In this document: positions 27,501 to 35,278 of the stretch, piece after piece | Layout: each line of letters opens with the position of its first letter | Numbering within the stretch: the first letter of the stretch is position 1 | Source of the DNA: Planctomycetota bacterium | GTDB lineage: Bacteria > Planctomycetota > UBA1135 > GCA-002686595 | Direction of reading: 5' to 3' | DNA length: 64,000 nucleotides | Assembly (NCBI GenBank): GCA_014237855.1 | Contig: JABACD010000001.1 | Location: 310,001 to 374,000 of the forward strand | Notes under the pieces: generated by a model | Database searches by the model: none | What the model was told of the DNA's origin: nothing | The model's input: only the letters and a program-made list of their open reading frames with translations | Position numbers and translations under genes: made by a program

Positions 27501-28479
27501 CCCCACCCCCATTGATCGTCCCCGCAGGAGAGACGCCGGGATCATCCTGGTGCCAGTGTGCCGTGGGGATCTCCTGGCCAGGTCTCTGATCAGCCCGCCA
27601 GTTACGCTCGCCATCTTCAGAGAAGTAACCATAGTTGCCCCCCTCCATGGCCCAGAGAGTCCTGCAGCTACGGTTCCCGTCATCATCATTGTCTGACAGG
27701 AACATGTCGCCGATCGAGTTCAGGGCCAGCTCGTAATTGTTGCGGAAGTTGTGGGCCAGGACCTGCAGGCCACGACCATCGCTCCCCACACGAAGTGCCA
27801 GCCCACCAGTCCAGACCCGTCCGTCATCACTGACCAGCCCCGGCTTGTTGTCTGCGGTATGCTCGCCCCCGCCCACGTAGATCGAGCCCGAACGCAATCG
27901 CCAGCCGTCCCGATCCGTGACCATATGAGGTCCGGCATTGCCCGCCGCGAAGTAGAGTTGCCCATCAGGACCGGGCACGAAGGAGTGCAATCCATGGTCG
28001 TGGTCAGGCCCGCCAAAACCATCAAGGAAGGTCTCGCGGCGGTCCGCGCGATCATCGCCATCCTCGTCAATGTAGATGTAGGCTGCTGGAGAACAGGAGA
28101 CCAGGACTCTTCCCTCACCGAGGTAACAGATCCCCAGCGGCGAGACGAGCTCCGGTCCTTGAGCAAAGATCGTGGATCGATCACAGGCCCCATCCCCATC
28201 GGTGTCCTCCAGGACCATGACACGGTCACCCTGCTCATGATCCCGTCCAGGATTACGGCCGCCCCACTTGCGATAGTTGACCGCCTCGGTCACCCACAGG
28301 CGTCCGCGCTCGTCCACGTCCATCGCGGTCGGGTTGTAGAGCATCGGAGATTCCGCCCACAGCTGGACCTCGAGGCCAACCGGGACCTCGAGGTGGGAGT
28401 CCACCTCCGAGCCTTGGGAGATGAGCAGGGAAGAGAACGAGAACAGCAGCGTTTGGAAGGCGATCATGGGAGACACCAT
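24595..28479 (-). CDS. Giant secreted PVC-type protein: dehydrogenase propeller, HEAT, NPCBM, haem c and DUF1080
   Basis: 1294 residues from the ATG at 28479 (28467 is an alternative; neither has a clear ribosome site). A signal peptide (LLFSFSSLLISQ) precedes a propeller of the PVC 'membrane-bound dehydrogenase' or sorbosone-dehydrogenase type, with MDVDERGRLWVTEAVNY at its start. Then come HEAT-like helices (PELRIAALRALRSVG). An NPCBM-like carbohydrate-binding domain follows (LGVHANSTLEYLVP). A cytochrome c domain has CSTCH at about residue 974, with a distal MPQG. The DUF1080 (3-keto-disaccharide hydrolase-like) domain starts at about residue 1103 (LFDGKSLAGWDF). It probably oxidises or cleaves sugars outside the cytoplasm. 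All domains are in one frame, with no frameshift. Confidence 0.85.
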   Translation of the reverse strand: MVSPMIAFQTLLFSFSSLLISQGSEVDSHLEVPVGLEVQLWAESPMLYNPTAMDVDERGRLWVTEAVNYRKWGGRNPGRDHEQGDRVMVLEDTDGDGACDRSTIFAQGPELVSPLGICYLGEGRVLVSCSPAAYIYIDEDGDDRADRRETFLDGFGGPDHDHGLHSFVPGPDGQLYFAAGNAGPHMVTDRDGWRLRSGSIYVGGGEHTADNKPGLVSDDGRVWTGGLALRVGSDGRGLQVLAHNFRNNYELALNSIGDMFLSDNDDDGNRSCRTLWAMEGGNYGYFSEDGERNWRADQRPGQEIPTAHWHQDDPGVSPAGTINGGGGPTGVCVYEGRLMDEWAGDAVLNADAGAGVVYAHDPRGRGAGYDLEPGWLIRGKQGSDDEAALWFRPSDVCVGIDGSIFVADWYDPGVGGHAARDREAYGRILRITPAGTTPELTPIDLNESQGALQAFVSPAPSVRALGAALLFDRDDGQLPVARKALQNSTDPRLRARLLFGLARMGEPGIGLVRPYLKDESPELRIAALRALRSVGACDLALLQSLTGDPSPAVRREVLVALRAHREQEGFIEAMLALASGYDGRDRDYLEAFGSAARGCEEEIFAELSAEIGDTPSNWDQTFASLAWRLHPESAVEAFVARGRDVTLSGEARMQSIDALAFIPTRPAAEAMANLALLLDGPTGQRAAWWIRHRDSNDWREFGLGQGLQEGDLARAELVWTSGLMHRGTREVSLDLVRIERLWLVVKDGGDGNSCDWADWIEPRFVTEDGGEIPLSECTWVKAEAGWGNVGINKNASGGRLSVGGEPMRWGLGVHANSTLEYLVPQGAVSFQSRVGPDDGGTSQQGGSSTSVEFSIYTQGARDRSQLLANEAVMLDGDAGFAAREAAALALAGDPEGGLLLIRRARDEQLPEGLRVAVQTAIFENPDIAVRALASEVFDRPGEESASLPPLAELLALEGDSARGRLIFQGEEALCSTCHTFDGLGRDIGPDLTEIGAKYGRAELMDSILNPSAGIAFGYDSWLLQVEGEGYLSGFILADGESVVLKDTSGMRHVIARDDILARERQSTSIMPQGVALGLGAQGLADLTSFLMEERSSSPVFGEPVVLFDGKSLAGWDFHLRDPQATMSDVWSVEEGGVLRCKGNPIGYIATKGSYENFRLELDWRFDPDKGAGNSGVLLRKVGGDKVWPKSIEAQLQSRSAGDIWNIDSVPMLVDPAHTSGRRTVKQAPCNERPLGEWNHYEITMDRGDLSLVVNGDLQNTARWCEEVAGPICLQSEGAEIHFRNIVLYPIVGRE

Positions 28480-28809
28480 ATCCGCGGGGGGCTGGGATGA
28501 GTCCGCGATCACAGGATCCAACCCTGGAACGCACCTGAGCCAGCCCCACAATGCGAACTCCTACATCTAGGGCCATTCAGAGGGGTTTTACCGGGTGCTG
28601 CGCGTCCACACCTTCGGTTCCGGTCTGCCGAAGCACGGGGCGACACTCGAAGCGAGAGGACCCACGGGCCTCTGAATCAACGGCCCTTCCCGCTCGCCCC
28701 CAACAATCATGTCGAGCCGGCAGTCATGGCCCCCCTTCCTCTAGTAATGCGAAGGTTCGCACCTGCCCCATGATCGCTAGGATGCCCCCTCGATTCAGAT
28801 GGTAAGCCA
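28480..28809. other. 330-nt divergent intergenic region
   Basis: Between the giant PVC protein (minus) and plsC (plus). It contains the nested inverted-repeat structure at 28570-28686 and presumably both promoters. No open frame here looks like a gene. Confidence 0.5.
28570..28686. ncRNA. Candidate structured RNA element (nested inverted repeats)
   Basis: An outer stem is formed by GGGCC plus ATTCAGAGG (28570-28583) and CCTCTGAAT plus GGCCC (28669-28686, with a 4-nt CAAC bulge). It gives 14 base pairs closing a region that holds two further hairpins: CTTCGG/CCGAAG (28612-28633) and CTCG/CGAG (28646-28656). The branched layout is that of a structured leader or small RNA. It could be read as the leader of plsC (plus, 124 nt before the start) or of the giant PVC gene (minus, about 90 nt before its start). 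It fits no riboswitch class that I recognise. Confidence 0.35.
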
Positions 28810-29592
28810 GTGAGCAATCACGGGGACAACCCGGACAGGAGCACCTCAAGCACCAGTGGCTGGCGCGGGGTGCTCTTCTTCGTACCCATTGTGATCTGGA
28901 CCTTCGCCGGAGCTGCCGTGATCGCAAGCCTGGCGATGCTCTCCGAACGATTCAGGACCCAGGGCTACACCAGCTGGGTCAAGGTCTGGGGCCGAGTTCC
29001 CCTCGCACTCTGCGGCACCAGGATCGAGGTCCACGGAGCGGAGTATCGGGATCTCGCCGAGCCCAAGCTGCTCCTCTTCAACCACGTCAGCCTGCTGGAC
29101 TTGTTCGTGATGTCTGCTCTCTGTCCTCCACGAGCCCTCGTGCTCTACAAGCAGGAGTTTTCGCGCATCCCGGGCCTTGGACTCGCATTCAAGGCCCTGG
29201 GGATGATTCCAATCGACAGGACCAACCACGAAGCTGCCATTGCCAGCATCGCCGAAGCAGGGCGTCGTATTCGAGCCGAACAAGCAACCTGCGTGATGGC
29301 TCCTGAAGGCACTCGCTCCCGACGCGGTGGACTTCAATCCTTCAAGCTAGGTGCATTTCATCTGGCCGCCAAGCACTCCATCCCGATCATTCCGATGATC
29401 ATGCGTGGCATCGAAAGCTCCCTGCCCATGGGCTCCTTCATCATCCGAAATGGACGAGTGCGCGTTGACTATCTTCCACCTATCGATACGACTGAGTGGC
29501 AAACAGAGACGGTCAGGCAGCACGCTCGAGACGTACGTCGGATTTTCCTGAGGTATCTCTCTCCAGAGGCCGGTACGGAGGAGGATAGCTGA
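28810..29592 (+). CDS. plsC: 1-acyl-sn-glycerol-3-phosphate acyltransferase (PlsC family)
   Basis: 260 residues from a GTG at 28810. Transfers an acyl chain to lysophosphatidic acid at the inner membrane, giving phosphatidic acid. An N-terminal helix (VLFFVPIVIWTFAGAAVIASL) anchors it. The catalytic motif FNHVSLLDLFV (H-x4-D) and the acceptor-binding APEGTRSRRG (E-G-T-R) are spaced normally, with IPIDR of motif II in between. The length fits the family. The next gene starts 1 nt after the stop, so the two are likely cotranslated. Confidence 0.85.
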   Translation: MSNHGDNPDRSTSSTSGWRGVLFFVPIVIWTFAGAAVIASLAMLSERFRTQGYTSWVKVWGRVPLALCGTRIEVHGAEYRDLAEPKLLLFNHVSLLDLFVMSALCPPRALVLYKQEFSRIPGLGLAFKALGMIPIDRTNHEAAIASIAEAGRRIRAEQATCVMAPEGTRSRRGGLQSFKLGAFHLAAKHSIPIIPMIMRGIESSLPMGSFIIRNGRVRVDYLPPIDTTEWQTETVRQHARDVRRIFLRYLSPEAGTEEDS

Positions 29593-29593
29593 C

Positions 29594-30250
29594 ATGCCGA
29601 GGCGATGCGCTGCAATCATTGCCAAGCAACCGTTACCTGGAAAGGTAAAGACAAGGCTGGCTGCCACCATCGGATCGGATGCCGCTGCACGACTCTGCGA
29701 ATCCTTCCTACGCGACACAGTCCAAACACTCAGCCAGCTCTCCACCTCCCGGCGGTGCCTCTTCTTCTCGCCGATAACCGCAGAACCCTGGTTCTCCGAA
29801 CTCGACCCCGAGGCAATTCTGATGAGCCAGCCAGAGCTACCCTTTGGTGAGCGGCTGAGAGAGGGCTTCAGCTCGCTGTTCGCAGAGGGATATGACAGGG
29901 TCGTCTTCATTGGCTGTGATGCGCCCCATATTTCGGCCCAGTCTGTCGAGCTCGCCTTCGAGGCGCTCAAGCATGATGACCTCGTCTTGGGGCCGACCGA
30001 TGACGGTGGCTACCACCTCGTCGGGCTTCGCGCACCCCATCCACGGGTCTTTGATCAGGTGGCCTGGAGTTCAGCAACCGTGCTCAGCGACACCCTCAGA
30101 GCAGCCGAACGAGAGGGGCTCTCCACTCACCTCCTCCCGTGCTCATTCGACATCGACGAGGCGGCCGACCTGGAGCGGCTGCAGCGGAAACTCGTGGACT
30201 CACCCGACAACGACTGCCCACTGACGACCCGCACGCTCTCGTCCTTGTAG
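29594..30250 (+). CDS. DUF2064/TIGR04282-type nucleotidyl- or glycosyltransferase-like protein
   Basis: 218 residues. It has the opening AAIIAKQPLPGKVKTRLA, the family's nucleotide-binding P-x-x-G-x-x-K-T-R-L motif. VVFIGCDAPHISAQ gives the metal-binding Asp. LVLGPTDDGGYHLVGL is the second hallmark of TIGR04282. Some members are linked to arsenosugar biosynthesis; many are uncharacterised and lie with lipid or sugar genes. Here no arsenic gene is nearby, and the partner is plsC, so a role in lipid headgroup or sugar-phosphate chemistry is equally plausible. A 6-bp hairpin follows the stop. Confidence 0.8.
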   Translation: MPRRCAAIIAKQPLPGKVKTRLAATIGSDAAARLCESFLRDTVQTLSQLSTSRRCLFFSPITAEPWFSELDPEAILMSQPELPFGERLREGFSSLFAEGYDRVVFIGCDAPHISAQSVELAFEALKHDDLVLGPTDDGGYHLVGLRAPHPRVFDQVAWSSATVLSDTLRAAEREGLSTHLLPCSFDIDEAADLERLQRKLVDSPDNDCPLTTRTLSSL

Positions 30251-30255
30251 CCTCC

Positions 30256-30272
30256 AGCTTCGAAGAGAAGCT
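30256..30272. terminator. Hairpin between convergent DUF2064 and thrC genes
   Basis: AGCTTC (30256-30261), loop GAAGA, GAAGCT (30267-30272). It fills the 21-nt space between the two stops. There is no T-run, so terminator function is uncertain. Confidence 0.3.
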
Positions 30273-31576
30273 CACTCGGAACCGGAAATCGCCCTCATGA
30301 CCGCGTCGAGCGTCGCCTCGACCCGAAGAGGAGCATTCGGCAGCTCCGAGTGAATGCCCTCGAGTGACTCTCCGTGGTACTTGATCACCGCATCCGGGTC
30401 TTTCAGGACGTGTCCCGTGAGAATTCCTGCGACCGAGTCCGAAGCCTTGATCACCCCCGCCCCGACCAGTTTCTTGATCCCCGCCACCGTGGCGCAGCTA
30501 GCCGGCTCGGCCCCGATCCCGGCGCGATCGACCCGCGCCTTCGCATTCATGATCTCCTCATCGCTGACCTCTTCCACCACCCCCCCCGTGGCGAGTACTC
30601 CGCGAAGGCTCTTCTTCCAGGAGACGGGCGCACCGATCCTGATGGCAGAAGCCAGCGTGCTCGCGCCCCGAACGGGCTCGAGGGGAGCACCAGTTCTGAA
30701 TGCCGTGTACAGCGGATTCGCCCCCGCTGCTTGAATCACAGCGATGCGCGGCATCGATTCAATGAGATTCAATTCGCGTAACTCAGCCAGCCCCTTGTAG
30801 AGCGCCGCGCTGTTCCCGAGGTTTCCACCCGGCAGCACCAACCAATCAGGGACTTGCCAGTCCAGATCCTGCAGCAGCTCGAAAACGATCGCCTTTTGAC
30901 CCTCGATCCGGAAGGGGTTGATCGAATTGAGCAGATAGATGGACTCGCGTGCGCAAACCTCCTGAACGATGCGCATGGCATCGTCAAAATCACCGGCAAT
31001 CTGAATCGTCCGCGCACCAAAGGCCAGTGCCTGAGCCAGCTTGCCAAAGGCAATCTCGCCGTCAGGAATGAAAACCAGCGCCTCCATGCCGGCAAGCGAT
31101 GCGTAGCTGGCCATCGAGGCCGAGGTGTTTCCAGTCGATGCACAGGCCACAGTCCTGGCTCCGTGGTGCTTGGCCACGGTTGCACCAACCGTCATACCAC
31201 GGTCCTTGAATGACCCTGTTGGGTTGTCGCCCTCGTGCTTGAGTACGACCCCGTCACAGCCCGTGTAGTCGGCTACCCAAGAGGAGCAATGCAATCGTGT
31301 ATTTCCTTCCCAGCGCGTGACGATCGAGCTCTCGTCGCAGGGCAGGATCAACTCACGAAATCTCCAGACTCCGGATCGATCAGCAGAGGCCTTCGACCCC
31401 AGACGCTCGTCGAAGAGCTCGAGAGAGAGCTTCCCTCGGAGCGCCGCGAGATCATGCACCACATCCAGCACATCTCCACAACCGCAGAGATAGCGCACGG
31501 CACCATCGGTGTAGATCTCACCACACTCGACGCACTTCAGTTGTAGGGAAGTCTGGCTGGTCATTTCAGCGCACAC
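30272..31576 (-). CDS. thrC: Threonine synthase
   Basis: 434 residues from a GTG at 31576 that has GGAG with 6-nt spacing; the ATG at 31564 lacks one. It converts O-phosphohomoserine to threonine with PLP. An N-terminal zinc ribbon (CVECGEIYTDGAVRYLCGCG) precedes the fold-type II PLP core. That core has NPTGSFKDRGM, whose Lys binds PLP, and ASTGNTSASMASYA, which binds the cofactor phosphate. The C-terminal section has PASCATVAGIKKL. The zinc ribbon and length fit the plant/archaeal-like class of threonine synthases. It overlaps the end of thrB by 11 nt and closes the thrA-thrB-thrC operon. Confidence 0.93.
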   Translation of the reverse strand: MCAEMTSQTSLQLKCVECGEIYTDGAVRYLCGCGDVLDVVHDLAALRGKLSLELFDERLGSKASADRSGVWRFRELILPCDESSIVTRWEGNTRLHCSSWVADYTGCDGVVLKHEGDNPTGSFKDRGMTVGATVAKHHGARTVACASTGNTSASMASYASLAGMEALVFIPDGEIAFGKLAQALAFGARTIQIAGDFDDAMRIVQEVCARESIYLLNSINPFRIEGQKAIVFELLQDLDWQVPDWLVLPGGNLGNSAALYKGLAELRELNLIESMPRIAVIQAAGANPLYTAFRTGAPLEPVRGASTLASAIRIGAPVSWKKSLRGVLATGGVVEEVSDEEIMNAKARVDRAGIGAEPASCATVAGIKKLVGAGVIKASDSVAGILTGHVLKDPDAVIKYHGESLEGIHSELPNAPLRVEATLDAVMRAISGSE

Positions 31577-32519
31577 GCCGAGCTCCAGGGTTATCCGCAG
31601 AAGAGATCAAGACCTTACTCTCGAGACCTGCGTTGAGGAACGCTGCCTGCATACAACCTGCAACCTTCTGCGCGACGGCACTCGAGTGGCAGATAGCAAA
31701 GACTGAGGGCCCAGATCCACTCAGCGAGGCGCCAAGGGCACCAGCACCCTGCGCGGCATCGACAGCCTCGCGACCGCCTGGCACGAGCTCGAGGCGAACC
31801 GGGGTGACCACGGGGTCTACCAGGCTCTCCGAGAGAAGTTCGAGATCCCCCGAGTAGCAGGCACTCACGAGGGCCGCCAGCTGCGCGGACTGTCTGACCA
31901 TGGTGGCCAGCGGTACGGATCCCGGCAACGCTTCCCGAGCATCACGGGTGTTCAGCTCATGGGCCGGAGTGACGACCACGACCCGTAGCCCCCCCGGTAG
32001 GGGTACTCGCACCAGATCCAACGGATCAGTTGAACGAACCAGGATCAAGCCGCCGAGCAAGGCTGGTGCGACGTTGTCAGCATGCCGCCCTGCCACAGCA
32101 GCCTCGGCCTCGATACAGGGCTCGATCAACTCCTCTTTCCTCAAGGGTGACCCGACCAGTAGATTGACCGCGAATGCGGCAGCGACAGCACTGGCCGCTG
32201 ATCCTCCGAGTCCAGATCCAATCGGCAGCCCCTTCGTGATCTCTAGCTCAACCCTTGTGTCCAGACCCGCTCGACGCAGTGTGTGAATGGCTGCGATACC
32301 CGCGGTGTTTTCTTCGGCTTCAAGAGGCAACCTTCCCCCGCACCCCTCGATTGATGCGATGGTGACCTGGCCACCCGAACGGCTGTCCGAGATCCGTGCG
32401 CAGACCTGATCCCCGGCACCATCCAGGGCCAACCCCAGCACGTCAAACCCGGGCCCAACGTTCGCAATGGTAGCAGGCACAAAGGAAACAACAGACCTCG
32501 CCGCAGCCTCACGACTCAT
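31566..32519 (-). CDS. thrB: Homoserine kinase
   Basis: 317 residues. Phosphorylates homoserine with ATP for thrC. GHMP-kinase hallmarks are present: ATIANVGPGFDVLGLALDG at the start, the ATP loop GLPIGSGLGGSAASAVAA, and the C-terminal GALGASLSGSGPSVFAI motif. The ATG overlaps the thrA stop as ATGA, and its own stop lies within the start of thrC, so all three genes should be translated in a coupled way. Confidence 0.93.
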   Translation of the reverse strand: MSREAAARSVVSFVPATIANVGPGFDVLGLALDGAGDQVCARISDSRSGGQVTIASIEGCGGRLPLEAEENTAGIAAIHTLRRAGLDTRVELEITKGLPIGSGLGGSAASAVAAAFAVNLLVGSPLRKEELIEPCIEAEAAVAGRHADNVAPALLGGLILVRSTDPLDLVRVPLPGGLRVVVVTPAHELNTRDAREALPGSVPLATMVRQSAQLAALVSACYSGDLELLSESLVDPVVTPVRLELVPGGREAVDAAQGAGALGASLSGSGPSVFAICHSSAVAQKVAGCMQAAFLNAGLESKVLISSADNPGARRVR

Positions 32520-35050
32520 ATTCCTCGCTCCGCTGCAATCTTGAGAATATCGCTCATCACTCCCATGGCCGTCACATCAACTCCGGCCCCCGGACCACTG
32601 ACCACCAGTGCGCGCTCGAGGTAACGCTCGGAGTGCACCACGATCATGTTGTCAGGGCCGCTCAGCATTCCCAGAGGCGATTCCACAGGCACAGCCACGG
32701 GTCCGACCTCAATTACTCCCGGAAGCACGCGGGCAACGTAACGCAGCACCTCGCCCCGCTCGGCACATTCGGCAACGCGCTTGGCCAGCGGCGCATCATA
32801 TTCGGACTTGAGCCGTTCCCCTAGCTCAGCCAGCGAGAGGCCCGCCAGGCCGATATCAACCAGCCCCTCCGCCAGGACCTTCGGCTCCTCACTCAGCAAG
32901 CCCGAAAGCCGGCCAAGGATGATGGCCTTGCGCTGAACGTCGATCCCTGACAGATCGAGCACTGGATCAGGCTCGGTGTAGCCATGCCCGACCGCCTCCA
33001 TGACGGCCTCGGAGAAGGGAACTCCAGCCTCGAGCTTGCTCATCAGGAAGGCCAGGGTCCCTGACAAGCACCCTTCGATCTGGTGCAGCACATCCCCGGA
33101 GGCCAGCAGCATCTCGAGAGTCGCGAGCACCGGCAGACCGGCACCCACCGTTGCCTCCGCGCGCAAACGGCGACCACGTTTCGATGCATGCTCCAGCAGA
33201 GCGTCAAAGTCTGATCTATCACTGGCCAAAGGGCCCTTGTTTGCCGTGACGAGGTCCGCCCCCAGATCGAGGCTCTCGAGCCATGTTGGGCCGGCCCCCT
33301 CATCATCGGAGACGTCCACCAGCAGTGGGCGCCTGAGGCGCCAGGCCATGGCGGCTTTCACCATGGCAACAGGAGGAGCTCCCTCGATCGCACCTTCCAG
33401 CTCGGCAAGGCGCCCCCCCCCAGCCTTGTGATCAATGACCTCTTTAAGTCGATCGTTTCCAATTCCGCGAGGGTCAAACAGGTAGCCACTACGATCCGCC
33501 AGTGCCACGAACCGGGGCCGTAGTCCGAATCTCTCTCGCACATGATCCTGGCGCTGGAGAACCAACTCCATCAAGGCCCGACCGACTGCACCGCAGCCGA
33601 GCAACATCAGATCGAAACCGTCGGGCGACTCTTCACCGGTATCGCAACGGTGAAGGTCGCACTCCTCGTGGATTGCACGTACACAGCTGTCGACGTCCTT
33701 CTCATCCACGGCCAAGGAGATATTCAGCTCTGATGAGCCCTGGGCAATGGCAAGGACATTGATGCCTCTGGCACCGAGCACGGAGAACACTCGCCGGGCA
33801 ACACCTGGAGTCTGAGCCATTCCCAGCCCAACCGCCGCGACCAGACCAACGCTCTGGCGTACAAGGACCTCGTCCACGTCACCATGGGAGACATCCGTTC
33901 GGAAGGTACGCTTCAGTGCAACCTCGGCACTGGGTGCATCCTCTTCGGAAACTGCAAGGCAGATCGAAGACTCGGAGCTCGACTGGCTGATCATCGTCAC
34001 ACTGATGCCGGCCTCGAAGAGCGCACTGAACAGACGGGCTGCGACTCCGGGCACTCCTGCCATGCCCTTTCCTTCGACAGAGATCAGAGCCTGGCCGCGA
34101 ATCGCCGAGATTGCCTTGACTGGATGGGAGCCGGGGGTAAATCGACCATCCACAATCGTGCCAGGCTGATCAGAGTCCAGGCTGTTCTTGATGTGAACAG
34201 GTATCCCGCTGATAGCCACCGGTATGATCGTTCGCTGATGGAGCACCTTGGCCCCGTAGTACGAGAGCTCGCCAGCTTCTCTGAAGTTCAGCTGATCAAT
34301 GCGCCGCGCCTCGGACACAACACGCGGGTCGGCACTGAAGACACCATCTACATCTGTCCAGATCACCACTCGCTCCGCGCCCAAGGCGCCACCGAGCAGA
34401 GTCGCAGTGTAATCAGAACCACCGCGCCCCAGCAGTGTGGTGGCACCTGCTGCATCACGTCCACAAAAGCCGGTCACCACGGGCACGCAACCGTCCTTCA
34501 GTCTGGGTTCGAGCTCTGCCCGGATCATTCGTTCAGTCACCCCATGCAGGGGAGACGCGTCCGTGTGGTGATCATCTGTGTCGAGAAAGGTGTCCGCATC
34601 GATCACCTGAGCTGGGCAACCCTCCGCGCACAAGGCAGCCGCCAATAGCCTCACCGCAAGCTTCTCTCCTGTTGCCAGAACCGCAGAACGAGTCCGCGGA
34701 GAGAGTTCGTGGAGCCAGGCCACGGCTCGAATCAGCTCAACGAGTTCCTCGAAGTGCCGGAGCAGCTCGGACCGCAATCCATTGTCCTCGGGACCCGGCA
34801 GGATCTCCTGAGAGATCTGGAGGTGCAGGTCACGCAGGCCATCGATCGCTGCCAGAGCCTTGTCACGACGGCCCTCTGCAGCATCGAGGCAGACTTGCTC
34901 GAGGGAGTCCGTCACTCCACTCATGGCCGATGACACGACGACCAGGCCGCCTGCTCTGGCGGTGGCTGCGCAACGATCTGCAACCGCCAGAATCCGCTCT
35001 GCGTTGCCGACGCTCGTGCCGCCAAACTTGTGAACTTCGAGTCGTGTCAT
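32516..35050 (-). CDS. thrA: Bifunctional aspartokinase / homoserine dehydrogenase
   Basis: 844 residues, close to E. coli ThrA. The N-terminal aspartokinase begins EVHKFGGTSVGNAERI and contains LGRGGSDYTATLLGGAL. Two ACT domains follow (about residues 310-460), the usual threonine-feedback site. The dehydrogenase half opens with LMLLGCGAVGRALMEL, has TVGAGLPVLATLEMLLASGD and GCLSGTLAFLMSKLE, and ends with GYTEPDPVLDLSGIDVQRKA. It controls carbon entry to threonine and homoserine. A nine-base G-tract in the sense strand (33413-33421, codons for Gly-Gly-Gly) sits in the dehydrogenase domain. No leader attenuator was evident in the 228-nt upstream gap. Confidence 0.94.
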   Translation of the reverse strand: MTRLEVHKFGGTSVGNAERILAVADRCAATARAGGLVVVSSAMSGVTDSLEQVCLDAAEGRRDKALAAIDGLRDLHLQISQEILPGPEDNGLRSELLRHFEELVELIRAVAWLHELSPRTRSAVLATGEKLAVRLLAAALCAEGCPAQVIDADTFLDTDDHHTDASPLHGVTERMIRAELEPRLKDGCVPVVTGFCGRDAAGATTLLGRGGSDYTATLLGGALGAERVVIWTDVDGVFSADPRVVSEARRIDQLNFREAGELSYYGAKVLHQRTIIPVAISGIPVHIKNSLDSDQPGTIVDGRFTPGSHPVKAISAIRGQALISVEGKGMAGVPGVAARLFSALFEAGISVTMISQSSSESSICLAVSEEDAPSAEVALKRTFRTDVSHGDVDEVLVRQSVGLVAAVGLGMAQTPGVARRVFSVLGARGINVLAIAQGSSELNISLAVDEKDVDSCVRAIHEECDLHRCDTGEESPDGFDLMLLGCGAVGRALMELVLQRQDHVRERFGLRPRFVALADRSGYLFDPRGIGNDRLKEVIDHKAGGGRLAELEGAIEGAPPVAMVKAAMAWRLRRPLLVDVSDDEGAGPTWLESLDLGADLVTANKGPLASDRSDFDALLEHASKRGRRLRAEATVGAGLPVLATLEMLLASGDVLHQIEGCLSGTLAFLMSKLEAGVPFSEAVMEAVGHGYTEPDPVLDLSGIDVQRKAIILGRLSGLLSEEPKVLAEGLVDIGLAGLSLAELGERLKSEYDAPLAKRVAECAERGEVLRYVARVLPGVIEVGPVAVPVESPLGMLSGPDNMIVVHSERYLERALVVSGPGAGVDVTAMGVMSDILKIAAERGI

Positions 35051-35160
35051 CGTCGGGGGTAGCAGTGTCCAGGCAGCCGCGCCCTCTCAATCATCGGGTG
35101 CCCACCCCAAGACACTCGATAGTCAACCTGGCCTCCGATGAACCCGGGCACGCGAGGGGC

Positions 35161-35200
35161 AAAATTGACCCGGACTCGGGTCGAGCTTCCCGACTTCGGG
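35161..35200 (-). terminator. Hairpin and T-tract downstream of the FG-GAP gene
   Basis: On the minus strand GACCCG, loop AGTC, CGGGTC (35182-35167) is followed by AATTTT (35166-35161), a plausible intrinsic terminator. A second stem (CTCCCG/CGGGAA) lies just upstream at about 35200-35184. It is 97 nt after the stop of the gene ending at 35279 and before the convergently unrelated thrA start. Confidence 0.45.
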
Positions 35201-35278
35201 AGCCCTCCTCACCCCTTACTGCCTGGCTGGATGGCCTCGAGGGGAGGCTACTCGCGGTGGGAACGGAGCCCATCGGCT

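Noticed and set aside
27751-28500. 249-codon open frame antisense to the giant PVC gene
   Set aside because: The sense strand encodes clear propeller motifs here; the antisense reading has no motif and is an artefact of GC-rich codon use.
33413-33421. Nine-base G/C run in thrA as a phase-variation tract
   Set aside because: thrA is a housekeeping gene and the run encodes three Gly codons; codon bias explains it.
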